Of a DNA stretch of 64,000 nt, positions 1-7,984 are shown one piece after another. The notes beneath the pieces are model-generated. The model was not told the DNA's origin. It did no database searches and saw only the letters and a list, made by a program, of their open reading frames with translations. Every line of letters starts with the position of its first letter. Position 1 is the first letter of the stretch. The position numbers were made by a program, and so were the translations under genes. Source of the stretch: an uncultured Flavobacteriaceae bacterium (lineage in GTDB: Bacteria > Bacteroidota > Bacteroidia > Flavobacteriales > Flavobacteriaceae); NCBI GenBank assembly GCA_938029725.1, contig CALHGE010000008.1, positions 1-64,000 of the forward strand. The letters run 5' to 3'.

Positions 1-516
1 CGCATTGTAAATCCAGTTATCAACGTTTAATAGCAATCCGTTTGGTTGATGTTCAGGATTACCTTCTGCTGCATAAATAGAATCTACCACAATGCGGTTT
101 GTTGGCTTATCATTTTCAATATCCACAAAATATAAAAAGGGAGGTTCTGCATACAGCAATCCCCCATATACATGAGTTAAAGCTCTAGGCATAACGAGAC
201 TATCTAAAAATATCTTTGCATGATCCGCCACACCATCATTATCTAAATCTTCTAAAATTCGAATGCTACCGGTGGGTTCTTCCTCGCCTGAGCCTCTGAT
301 ATCATCCATATAACCAGGCATTTGGGCAACCCAGATTCTTCCCTTGGAATCAAAATCAATAGCGACAGGTGCTTTCAGCAAAGGTTCCGCTGCAAAAACT
401 TCCAAATCAAAACCATTTTCAATTTTATAAGCCTCTAAAGAAATTACAGTTTCATCGTATGCCCTTTGACATGATAAGAGCGTACAGAAAATAAGTGTGG
501 AAAGTATACATCTCAT
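1..516 (-). CDS. Membrane-bound dehydrogenase-type lipoprotein, partial (3' end outside window)
   Basis: An open frame runs from an ATG at 516 off the left edge, giving the first 172 residues. It opens with a lipoprotein signal (MRCILSTLIFCTLLSCQ, lipid Cys about residue 16). Then comes a stretch typical of the beta-propeller in putative membrane-bound dehydrogenases and PVC-type heme-binding proteins: FDLEVFAAEPLLKAPVAI, FDSKGRIWVAQMPGY, RILEDLDNDGVAD and a late HQPNGL. In that family the propeller is often followed by HEAT repeats and a cytochrome c domain, which would lie outside the window. The gene is divergent from a ThuA-like gene, a pairing often seen in Bacteroidota and Planctomycetota sugar loci. 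The substrate is unknown. I am confident of the frame and family, not of the reaction. Confidence 0.8.
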   Translation of the reverse strand, partial: MRCILSTLIFCTLLSCQRAYDETVISLEAYKIENGFDLEVFAAEPLLKAPVAIDFDSKGRIWVAQMPGYMDDIRGSGEEEPTGSIRILEDLDNDGVADHAKIFLDSLVMPRALTHVYGGLLYAEPPFLYFVDIENDKPTNRIVVDSIYAAEGNPEHQPNGLLLNVDNWIYNA

Positions 517-582
517 AACAGTAAACGAATGTGTTTTTCTTAAAGATACGGACGAACAATTACTTTTGATAAAATTCTTATT

Positions 583-590
583 TAAATTTG
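583..590 (+). promoter_or_regulatory. Candidate -7 element for the ThuA-like gene
   Basis: TAAATTTG matches the Bacteroidota -7 consensus TAnnTTTG and lies 35 bases before the ATG at 626. A TTG at 566-568 is only 14 bases upstream, shorter than the usual -33/-7 spacing, so only the -7 box is supported. Confidence 0.35.
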
Positions 591-625
591 AACTTCTGGT
601 ATAGTATGCGATAAAAACTTTTTTT

Positions 626-1546
626 ATGAAAAAAATAATCACCTTTTTTATTACCTGTTCCTTTTTTTTTAAATTATCTGCCCAAGATCTAGAGCCTTTA
701 GTGATTAGCAAAGCTTGGCTAGCAAGCATAGAAAAATTAGCTCCTTCAACGACTAGCATCGCTACCGACACAAAAAAGAAAATTCTTGTTTTTTCCAAAG
801 CTACAGGGTATGACCACTGGACAATTCCTCACAATGTTCAAATGTTACTGATTCTTGGTAAAAAAACAAAGGCCTTCGAAATTCATGTTGGCTACGACAT
901 TGAGAATTTCAATAAAAAGAACCTAAAAAAGTACGACGCTGTCATCTTAAACAATTCAAATCCTAGCCCACCTTCTCGCGATTTATTTTCAGAACTTCTG
1001 AAACAAAACACGACCCTAACCGACAAAGAAATTGCAATTAAAGCTGCACTCTACGAACAAAACCTTATTAATTATGTCAATAAAGGCGGTGGATTAATGA
1101 TACTTCATGGGGCCATCACTGTTCAAAACAATTCAAAGAGATTTAGTGAAATGACCGGTGGCAGCTTTGATTACCACCCCAAACAACAAAAAATACATAT
1201 GAAAGAAGTGGATATAAATCACCCAATGGTAAAGGCATTTAAGGGCAAAGGGCTGACTCACATAGATGAACCCTACTTCTTCAAAAACGCTTATTTTGAT
1301 TATAATTTTAGGCCTTTATTATATATGGAAGTTGCTGAAATTGAAGGTTTGAGAGCAGAGATAGACGAAAAAATCGTTTACCTTTCTTGGATCAAAAGAC
1401 ATGGTAGGGGGCGAGTTTTTTTTACTGCTCCTTCGCACAATGCACAGAGCATGGAAAATTCTGAATTATTGCAATTTTTTTTAGACGGTATGCAGTATGT
1501 AGTTGGTGATTTAAAATGTGATGATTCGCCTATCGCTAAAAAATAA
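626..1546 (+). CDS. ThuA-like domain secreted protein
   Basis: This 306-residue protein has a signal peptide ending near LSAQ (residues 1-20). A ThuA-like (class I glutamine amidotransferase-like fold) domain follows: KKILVFSKATGYDHWTIPH, then YDAVILNN, the helix NYVNKGGGLMILHGA, and the C-terminal SWIKRHGRGRVFFTAPSHN. ThuA-like proteins occur in sugar-utilisation loci (trehalose utilisation in rhizobia), but their chemistry is poorly defined. The length suits a single-domain secreted member. The ATG at 626 is preceded by an A/T-rich leader and starts a clean signal peptide. The gene is divergent from the dehydrogenase-type lipoprotein, so the two may act on one substrate; that link is inference. 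Confidence 0.8.
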   Translation: MKKIITFFITCSFFFKLSAQDLEPLVISKAWLASIEKLAPSTTSIATDTKKKILVFSKATGYDHWTIPHNVQMLLILGKKTKAFEIHVGYDIENFNKKNLKKYDAVILNNSNPSPPSRDLFSELLKQNTTLTDKEIAIKAALYEQNLINYVNKGGGLMILHGAITVQNNSKRFSEMTGGSFDYHPKQQKIHMKEVDINHPMVKAFKGKGLTHIDEPYFFKNAYFDYNFRPLLYMEVAEIEGLRAEIDEKIVYLSWIKRHGRGRVFFTAPSHNAQSMENSELLQFFLDGMQYVVGDLKCDDSPIAKK

Positions 1547-1786
1547 GAATCATCCTTAAAAACCTGCTTTGCAACTAAGCAAAACAAGCGATAGCCTAAT
1601 ACGAGTGCCTCTATATTTTTCATCTTATACAGCCGTCAACACAGCTCAAAGCGCTTTTAAATCAACCTTTTATGCGCGAAGCGGATACACAGCGCCCAAG
1701 TGAAAAAATATTAAGTTTTTCGAGCAAAAGTTTTACCAAGCACTAGCTATGTAACCTTTATTACGCTACCCTTATAAATTTCAAAT

Positions 1787-1794
1787 TACCTTTG
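1787..1794 (+). promoter_or_regulatory. Candidate -7 element for the YeeE/YedE pair
   Basis: TACCTTTG fits TAnnTTTG and lies 16 bases before the ATG at 1811, implying a very short leader. No TTG is found at the expected -33 distance. Confidence 0.35.
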
Positions 1795-1810
1795 CTTCAA
1801 ATCTAGCTCT

Positions 1811-2368
1811 ATGGAAGTAATTCTTCAGCCTTGGCCTTGGTATGTTTCTGGTCCACTTATCGCACTTGTAATGGCGCTATTAGTTTTCTTCGGAAAGACT
1901 TTTGGTATGTCTTCAAACCTTCGAACCCTCTGCAGTATTGGCGGAGCAGGAAAGTATGCTGACTTCTTTAAATTCGACTGGAAAGCGCAAAAATGGAATC
2001 TAACCGTAGTCCTGGGTGCTATGATAGGTGGTTTTATTGCGGTTCAATTTCTCTCTGATGGATCAGCGATAGACCTAAACCCTGACACGATCTCAGATTT
2101 AAAGACCTTGGGCTTTGAAAATGCAGGAGCGACATTATTACCTGCTGAAATTTATGATTGGGACACTATTTTGACCTTGAAAGGATTTTCTATTTTAGTT
2201 ATTGCAGGCTTCTTAGTTGGCTTTGGAACAAGATACGCAGGCGGCTGCACTTCTGGTCACGCCATTACAGGCTTAAGCAACCTGCAACTTCCTTCTTTAA
2301 TAGCTGTTATAGGCTTTTTCATAGGAGGTTTACTTATGACTCACTTTATCTTACCCCTAATCTTTTAA
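1811..2368 (+). CDS. YeeE/YedE-family membrane protein, first half
   Basis: This 185-residue integral membrane protein has four or five hydrophobic segments. The signature GTRYAGGCTSGHAITGLSNL (about residues 139-158) is the Cys-containing motif of the YeeE/YedE (sulf_transp) family, whose studied members import thiosulfate. Single-chain family members have two homologous halves. Here the second half is a separate gene 2 bases downstream, so the pair probably forms one transporter. Substrate is inferred from the family: thiosulfate or another sulfur species. The convergent neighbour downstream is unrelated. Confidence 0.85.
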   Translation: MEVILQPWPWYVSGPLIALVMALLVFFGKTFGMSSNLRTLCSIGGAGKYADFFKFDWKAQKWNLTVVLGAMIGGFIAVQFLSDGSAIDLNPDTISDLKTLGFENAGATLLPAEIYDWDTILTLKGFSILVIAGFLVGFGTRYAGGCTSGHAITGLSNLQLPSLIAVIGFFIGGLLMTHFILPLIF

Positions 2369-2370
2369 AT

Positions 2371-2784
2371 ATGAAATTTCTAAAATTCTTACTCGTTGGT
2401 ATTTTCTTCGGAATCGTTCTCGTAAAATCAGAAGCCGTTTCATGGTACCGTATTTTTGAGATGTTCAAATTCCAGTCTTTTCATATGTATGGCATTATTG
2501 GTTCTGCTGTTTTTCTTGGGGTTTTATTCCTATGGATTTTTAAAAAATTCAAGGTGAAAAGTATCGAGGGCACTGAGATCAACTTAGCTGATAAAGAAAA
2601 AAGTTTTACACGCTATATTCTAGGAGGCAGCATATTTGGTCTAGGTTGGGCTTTGGCGGGTGCTTGTCCAGGGCCGATGTATATTCTTTTAGGAAGCGGA
2701 GTTTCTAGTATGCTTTTGGTAATTGCGGCGGCGACTTTAGGCACTTTTGTTTATGGCCTTTTAAAGAATAAATTACCACATTAA
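2371..2784 (+). CDS. YeeE/YedE-family membrane protein, second half (DUF6691)
   Basis: This 137-residue membrane protein starts at the ATG at 2371, two bases after the stop of the first-half gene. An open frame extends further upstream into that gene, but the hydrophobic N-terminus MKFLKFLLVGIFFGIVLV and the tight spacing support 2371. The motif GLGWALAGACPGPMYILLGS (about residues 91-110) carries the conserved Cys of DUF6691/YeeE halves. Together with the upstream protein it should make a complete transporter of the YeeE/YedE type in the inner membrane. Confidence 0.85.
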   Translation: MKFLKFLLVGIFFGIVLVKSEAVSWYRIFEMFKFQSFHMYGIIGSAVFLGVLFLWIFKKFKVKSIEGTEINLADKEKSFTRYILGGSIFGLGWALAGACPGPMYILLGSGVSSMLLVIAAATLGTFVYGLLKNKLPH

Positions 2785-2837
2785 AAAAAAAGCGTTCGTC
2801 TATTTTTTTTGAATAATAGATCTCTTAACTCCTTGAG

Positions 2838-3869
2838 CTATTTATCTGTTCTTGTAAACGCTTCTTTTACAATGTCAAATGTCTTCTTCTTGCTCCTATC
2901 GATATGTACTATGCCCCAATATTCCTCATTAGGAGAACCGTCATACGGCACTCCACTGCTATTAGGTGCCCATCCACCAGGGTTTTGTTCATTCGTGTCA
3001 CCTGCTTTCCACCAACCATCTGTAAAAGAAAATAAGGCAACACCAGAAGCGATATCTTGATTCATAAAAACTGCATCTAGAATACGTGCATTGGCATCGG
3101 CCTGAGCCTTTTCATTTACTCCTACTTCATAACCACTTTTTGCAATGGTCATATAACTATCACCTCCGGCTTCTGAAAGATACATTGGTTTGGTGCTTAG
3201 CGTTTTCCATTGTCCGAATATTTCTTCAGGATTATCCCAACGATATACATTCATACCCCATACATCTATGTTCGGACAAGAATTTAGGGCCAACGCATCT
3301 GGTAATTCACCATGCGCAGTCGTTACTGGGTGCGCAGGGTCATTCTTATGAATTACACCTGCTGCATCATTCATTGCGCTATACCAGTTCTTCATATCAC
3401 CCTCAAACCATTCTGGATGATAATTGTATTCATTACCCAATTCCCACATCAAAATAGCCTTATGGTTTTTGAAGGTATTCACATAATCAATAAAACTACC
3501 TGATAAGATATCATACTTTCCATCTTGGTTGTATCCGAAGCCTACAATAACTTTTAGTCCCGCAGCATCCATTTCATCGAGAACAGCTTTCTCAACAATT
3601 GGTTCATAAACTCTAATCGTGTTTATTCCTGCCTCTACCATCAAGGCTAGGTCTTGAGTCAGGTTTTTAAAACTTCTTTGATCCTGACCCTTGGGCACAG
3701 GGTGATAACAAATGCCTTTAATGATATAAGGAACATCATTAAGAACTATTTGGCGCTCAAAGACCTTAATCCTATTTTCCTTAACCTCCGACTGACAAGA
3801 GTATATAAGGCCTATTAACAGCGCAGCTAAAACTAAAAACCGATTCAAGCTTAGCCTGCTACTATTCAT
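2838..3869 (-). CDS. Clan GH-A glycosidase lipoprotein of the laminarin locus
   Basis: This protein of 343 residues has a lipoprotein signal ending LIYSC (lipid Cys 25). I chose the ATG at 3869 because it puts the signal at the N-terminus; an ATG at 3884 is also possible. The body is a TIM-barrel hydrolase: KGICYHPVP, EAGINTIRVYEP, then MWELGNEYNYHP with the probable acid/base Glu (about 147), and MYLSEAGGDSY with the probable nucleophile (about Glu 233). The pattern recalls the catalytic domain of GH2 and also GH17/GH72-like beta-1,3-glucan enzymes; I cannot assign the family. It is the last gene on the strand after an MFS sugar porter and a GH16 laminarinase, so it probably trims beta-glucan oligosaccharides. 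Confidence 0.75.
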   Translation of the reverse strand: MNSSRLSLNRFLVLAALLIGLIYSCQSEVKENRIKVFERQIVLNDVPYIIKGICYHPVPKGQDQRSFKNLTQDLALMVEAGINTIRVYEPIVEKAVLDEMDAAGLKVIVGFGYNQDGKYDILSGSFIDYVNTFKNHKAILMWELGNEYNYHPEWFEGDMKNWYSAMNDAAGVIHKNDPAHPVTTAHGELPDALALNSCPNIDVWGMNVYRWDNPEEIFGQWKTLSTKPMYLSEAGGDSYMTIAKSGYEVGVNEKAQADANARILDAVFMNQDIASGVALFSFTDGWWKAGDTNEQNPGGWAPNSSGVPYDGSPNEEYWGIVHIDRSKKKTFDIVKEAFTRTDK

Positions 3870-4098
3870 TTTAAAAATGGTCATATTTCCTTTAGGTATT
3901 TTACTCAGTTTTGTTTCCTTTAGCAACAGCAGATACTAGACAATCATCATCAAACTACCTTTATGAAGCGAACAGCTATTTGGTGCTAGATTAACCGTTT
4001 TCAATTCAATCGAAACAAGCAGCTATAGCTATTTTATTACCTTGGTATTTACACTAGTTGCATATCGTCCTTTAGAACTTATTACAACGGTCTTTTTA

Positions 4099-5634
4099 TT
4101 AGCCACGAACTAACTCCTTTTCTATCTGCTCAAGAGATTTTCCTTTGGTTTCAGGAACTATTTTCAACATCACAAAGAACCCAATAAAAGCGATTGCACC
4201 AAAGAGGAAAAAAGTCAATGCGTTACCAAAATTTGATAATTCCCACGGAAATACCAATTGCACCAAAGAACTTATCAATGAATTAATAAAGGCAATAACA
4301 CCTATCGCCAAGCCTCTATATTTATTGGGAAATAATTCTGACAACAAAACCCACATTACCGGACCTAGTGAAAAGGCAAAACAGGCTATAAACCCAAGTA
4401 TTCCGATTAAAATCAAATTGGCATTTATTGACGTTGCTTGTTCTAGAATAGCCCCATCATTTTTACTATACACTTGATTACCTAAAATAGATTTCATGTC
4501 ATTTTTAAAATCAACATCATTGTCATACAATTTATTTGCGTAAATTTCTAAGGCATCAGCTCCTTCAAATTCAAACTGTGCGATATCATCAGCACTTAAC
4601 TTATAGGCAGCTTGATTAAAGCCGTACGCGCATAATAATAGGCTTATCGCTATTCCAGCAGTTCCAATTAATAGCAATGGCCTTCTTCCCATTCTATCGA
4701 TCAAATACATCGCAACAAATGTGAAGATGACTGAAATAGTGCTTAACAAAACACCTGATGAAAATGCAGCATCGGTACCAATACCTGTTTGTTTAAAAAT
4801 AGAAGTTGCATAAAAATAGACCGCGTTTATTCCAGTTATTTGTTGCAGTACCCCGACCACCAATCCTACTACTACAATAAAGCGAAGTGCCGGCTTCAGA
4901 AGATCATTAAGTGCAACTTTTGAACTGGTTTGATCTGCATGTATACTTTTCTCAATCGAATTAATTTCGACTAAACCTGTCGCATTGCCATGCACTCCAT
5001 TTAGCACAGATTTCGCCTCTTCAAATTTGCCTTTAAGGTATAACCAACGCGGACTTCTCGGAACAAAAAATAACGCCCCAAAATATAGTAGAGCAGGAAT
5101 TAGCTCAACACCAAGCATCCATCGCCATACATTTTCTTCTGTTAAAAAAGTACTATCAGCTATGTATTTATTGAATAAAAAGTTACTTAAAAAAGCAGCA
5201 AAAAAACCTAAAACAATATTAAGCTGTTGAATAGAAACTAATTTACCTCTATTTTCTGCAGTTGCTATTTCAGCAATGTACATGGGTGCCAAAACTAGTG
5301 CAGCACCAAATGCGAGACCTCCGATCATTCTTGCTATATAAAGCATCTCGTAAGAAAAGGCATAAGCAGACATTAATGCAGAAATTGCATATAGAAAGGC
5401 AACGATTAAAAGCAGCTTTTTTCGGCCATAAAAATCACTTAACCTTCCTGAAAAAATCATGGCAATCATAGCTGCAAAAGAGGGGGCACTTACCACCCAT
5501 CCGGATTGTAACTCAGATAAATTAAACTCTGGCCCTGCAAAATTCATAACACCTGAAATAATTCCTGCATCGAATCCAAATAAAAAGCCTCCTAAGGAAA
5601 CCACAAATGATATAAATATTAATTTTTTCGACAT
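4099..5634 (-). CDS. MFS sugar porter (sugar:H+ symporter)
   Basis: This protein of 511 residues has twelve predicted membrane segments and the hallmarks of the MFS sugar porter family (Pfam Sugar_tr): GRLSDFYGRKKLL after TM2, DRMGRRPLLL after TM8, and PETKGKSLEQIE after TM12. QQITGINAVYFYATSIF in TM7 is the conserved sugar-binding region. There is an unusually long periplasmic loop (about residues 345-395, DDIAQFEFEGADALEIYANK...). I start it at the ATG at 5634 (MSKKLIFISF); an upstream in-frame ATG at 5721 overlaps the terminator region. It lies between the GH16 and glycosidase genes, so it should import the glucose or short oligosaccharide they release. Confidence 0.88.
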   Translation of the reverse strand: MSKKLIFISFVVSLGGFLFGFDAGIISGVMNFAGPEFNLSELQSGWVVSAPSFAAMIAMIFSGRLSDFYGRKKLLLIVAFLYAISALMSAYAFSYEMLYIARMIGGLAFGAALVLAPMYIAEIATAENRGKLVSIQQLNIVLGFFAAFLSNFLFNKYIADSTFLTEENVWRWMLGVELIPALLYFGALFFVPRSPRWLYLKGKFEEAKSVLNGVHGNATGLVEINSIEKSIHADQTSSKVALNDLLKPALRFIVVVGLVVGVLQQITGINAVYFYATSIFKQTGIGTDAAFSSGVLLSTISVIFTFVAMYLIDRMGRRPLLLIGTAGIAISLLLCAYGFNQAAYKLSADDIAQFEFEGADALEIYANKLYDNDVDFKNDMKSILGNQVYSKNDGAILEQATSINANLILIGILGFIACFAFSLGPVMWVLLSELFPNKYRGLAIGVIAFINSLISSLVQLVFPWELSNFGNALTFFLFGAIAFIGFFVMLKIVPETKGKSLEQIEKELVRG

Positions 5635-5724
5635 CGAGAAGATTTTTTTTTTAATAAATCGGGTTAACGAATAGAACTGCAGAAATTTAAGACAGCTCCT
5701 AATTCCTCTGAAAATATACAATAA

Positions 5725-5758
5725 AAAAAGCCAATGGAAGGTGAATATCCATTGGCTC
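5725..5758 (-). terminator. Rho-independent terminator after the GH16 gene
   Basis: A perfect 10-bp stem (5729-5738 with 5748-5757, AGCCAATGGA/TCCATTGGCT) with a 9-base loop is followed by a T-run on the minus strand. It separates the GH16 gene from the downstream MFS gene, so the latter needs its own promoter or read-through. Confidence 0.75.
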
Positions 5759-5779
5759 TTGTACTAAATTTAATATAGC

Positions 5780-7882
5780 TTATTGATACACTCTAATGTA
5801 GTCAACCTCCATAGTCGCCTCAGTAAATTCGGTGTCAATAGACCCTCCAAGAGTACCACCCATGGCAATATTCATGATTAAAAAGAAATCACTATTAAAT
5901 GGAGTATCAATAGAATTCACAAAACTAGTATGTATTAATTCATCATCAACAACAAATTTGATACTATCAGCTGTCCATTCTACCGTGTAATTATGAAATT
6001 CTGTTGTAGCTGTAGGCACCGAAGTGGAGTTCGTTACCGCATTGCCGCCAGAGTTACCTGGGTAATGTAATGCGCTAGAGGTAACGTTTGGATTGTTACC
6101 CACATGCTCCATGATATCAATTTCACCAGTTTCAGGCCAACCTACTTCATCAAAATTAGCGCCTAAAGCCCATAATGCGGGCCATGTACCACCTGCCGAA
6201 GGAAGCTTCGCTCTAACTTCAACTCTACCATAGGTAAACTCATATAAATTTTCAGATTTTATTCGCGCAGAAGAGTATGCAGCGCTACCGGAAGGGCTAA
6301 CACCAAAATCAAAGAATAGCACCACTCTATCATAGGTGAATGCTAAATTCGCTCCACTAAGGTCAAAAGTCAATGTTTCCCATGCTTCCGCTACCCCTGT
6401 ATTTGCATCGACTTCGATAAATTCATCTGGGTTTGCTTTGTTCTCGATCTTTAGCCTAACTACAGAACCTACCGCCGGCGACCAAGTTTTAAGGCTTAGG
6501 CTTGTATAGGTACTCAAATCTAATGGAGCAGGTGTATCGAAAAAAGTTCCTGCCCAAACTTCAGCCCCAATAGGCTTGACAGATTCGCTCACTTTGATCG
6601 AGGTATTTTCTCCTGTAGCATCGGGGTTGTCAATTACAGATGAAGAAGCACCGCCAAAGCCAGTAAATTCTGGTGCAGCTGCCTCGAAGTCTTGTACTAC
6701 CGAAGTTGCTCCTCCGCCACCAAGCAAAGTTATATCGTCATAATAGTGCAGTGCACCTCCAAACTCACCTGAACCTTTCGCAGTGATTTTTAGCATACCG
6801 CCCTCAACGATAACATTTTCAGGGTCATCAGTATACGTTTGTGCCTCACCATTACCCCAGCCACCTGCGCCTAGATCATAAGACCAATTAGCGGGGTTTG
6901 GAGCACCATCAACATCAAACTCATCAGACCAAACCAAATTGGTATAAATAGTTTGAAGACTTTCTTCTTCAATAGGTTCTGAAGCGGATGATGTAAATCT
7001 GTGATACCATGCTAAATCAGCATTTTCAGTATCATAAGTTCTCACATATAGTAAGTCATCACTAATCGAAAGAATCTCATAGGTTGATGAACCTACATAA
7101 TACCCCATAAAGCCACCATCAGCAATATTCATTTGAATACCCGTAGTTTCTTCATCAGGAACATTACCCGCTACTGGTGATAAGGTTACTGTTTTGGCAC
7201 CAGATGTGTCAAAATCATAACATAAATCAGTATCTCCTGAACCTCCAGCAACAGACTGGTGCGCCGCGTTGAAAAACGTTTGGCCTTTATTATCTAGCGT
7301 ATACGTTAAACTTCCATTACCATCAGTAGTAAAGGTAAATTCGTCATCACAAAGGCAATCAGAATCTTCGCTTGCACATTTTTCGAAAGCGCTTGCTACA
7401 TACCATTTAGGATACCACCAATCGCCATCAATACCGTCTCTTGCTGGCCCTAAACCTAGGTGACCTGGCTGAGAAGCTGCTAAGAACCATGTTTTGGCAG
7501 TACCATTTGTTAAAAGTGCCACCGTTGCTGGATCTGCAAATGCAATAGAAACACCTATCTGCAGTGTTTCAGAAATATCTTTTCCTTCTCCTCCAGAAGC
7601 TGTAATGATTACGGTATACGAGTTATCACCCACCATATCATATATTTTGGTAACAATACCTGTGGTAGATAAGGCTGAAGTGCCATCTCCAAAATCAAAA
7701 TGATAGTAGTTTGCTCCTTTTGCGGTTGCTGTAAAAGTATACGCGCCAACATCAGTCGTACTAGCAACGGAAGCTACCGAAAAGTCAGATGGTGTAACTG
7801 CCGCTGGAATATCAACATCATCACCATCACAACTAACTAAAACTGTAAATAACAGTAAGTAGAGGTACTTTAATTTTTTCAT
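5780..7882 (-). CDS. GH16 laminarinase lipoprotein with an inserted binding domain
   Basis: A 700-residue protein. Lipoprotein signal to Cys 18 (VLVSCDGDD; the acidic run suggests surface export in Bacteroidota). A PKD-like domain follows (about 30-112, YYHFDFGDGTSALS), then a module of unknown fold (about 115-297) nearly identical in the next gene upstream. The GH16 domain starts near 313 (LVWSDEFDVDGAPNPANWSY, GGWGNGEAQTYTDDPEN) and resumes at about 536 (YSSARIKS, FTYGRVEVRAKLPSAGGTWP). The catalytic motif GEIDIME has nucleophile Glu587 and acid/base Glu592. Between these parts, residues about 377-535 form a carbohydrate-binding-like beta-sandwich. GH16 enzymes with this motif cut beta-1,3-glucans such as laminarin. 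The reading frame is unbroken and the catalytic residues are intact. Confidence 0.92.
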   Translation of the reverse strand: MKKLKYLYLLLFTVLVSCDGDDVDIPAAVTPSDFSVASVASTTDVGAYTFTATAKGANYYHFDFGDGTSALSTTGIVTKIYDMVGDNSYTVIITASGGEGKDISETLQIGVSIAFADPATVALLTNGTAKTWFLAASQPGHLGLGPARDGIDGDWWYPKWYVASAFEKCASEDSDCLCDDEFTFTTDGNGSLTYTLDNKGQTFFNAAHQSVAGGSGDTDLCYDFDTSGAKTVTLSPVAGNVPDEETTGIQMNIADGGFMGYYVGSSTYEILSISDDLLYVRTYDTENADLAWYHRFTSSASEPIEEESLQTIYTNLVWSDEFDVDGAPNPANWSYDLGAGGWGNGEAQTYTDDPENVIVEGGMLKITAKGSGEFGGALHYYDDITLLGGGGATSVVQDFEAAAPEFTGFGGASSSVIDNPDATGENTSIKVSESVKPIGAEVWAGTFFDTPAPLDLSTYTSLSLKTWSPAVGSVVRLKIENKANPDEFIEVDANTGVAEAWETLTFDLSGANLAFTYDRVVLFFDFGVSPSGSAAYSSARIKSENLYEFTYGRVEVRAKLPSAGGTWPALWALGANFDEVGWPETGEIDIMEHVGNNPNVTSSALHYPGNSGGNAVTNSTSVPTATTEFHNYTVEWTADSIKFVVDDELIHTSFVNSIDTPFNSDFFLIMNIAMGGTLGGSIDTEFTEATMEVDYIRVYQ
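6278..6754 (-). other. Domain insertion inside the GH16 fold (about residues 377-535)
   Basis: This coding segment separates GGMLKITAKGSGEFGGA from YSSARIKSENLYEFTYG, which are contiguous in ordinary GH16 laminarinases. It begins with HYYDDITLLGGG, which resembles the last strand of a carbohydrate-binding beta-sandwich. It continues VVQDFEAAAPEFTGFGG, the usual start of such a domain, and ends VVLFFDFGVSPSGSAA, the usual penultimate strand. The order suggests a circular permutant. Homology is by eye only. Confidence 0.65.
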
Positions 7883-7917
7883 AGTATGTTCTCTTTAAGT
7901 TAATATGTCATTAAAAT

Positions 7918-7951
7918 AATTAAGAGCGTTTTAGAAAAAACGCTCTTAATT
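7918..7951 (-). terminator. Hairpin terminator after the PKD lipoprotein gene
   Basis: A 15-bp perfect stem (7918-7932 with 7937-7951) closes on a 4-base loop, between the PKD gene stop and the GH16 start. The T-rich flank on the minus strand is weak, so it may be a partial terminator or a transcript-stabilising hairpin that sets the level of the binding protein above that of the enzyme. Confidence 0.6.
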
Positions 7952-7984
7952 TAAATACAAAATAATAGCATCTATATTTTACTA

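Noticed and set aside
2158-2370. Longer start for the second YeeE half-gene
   Set aside because: The extension lies inside the first-half gene in another frame and reads as Arg/Tyr-rich non-membrane sequence.
5780-7882. GH16 gene broken by a frameshift or insertion element
   Set aside because: The separation of the GH16 motifs first looked like damage, but the reading frame is continuous, the insert is protein-like and the catalytic residues are intact.
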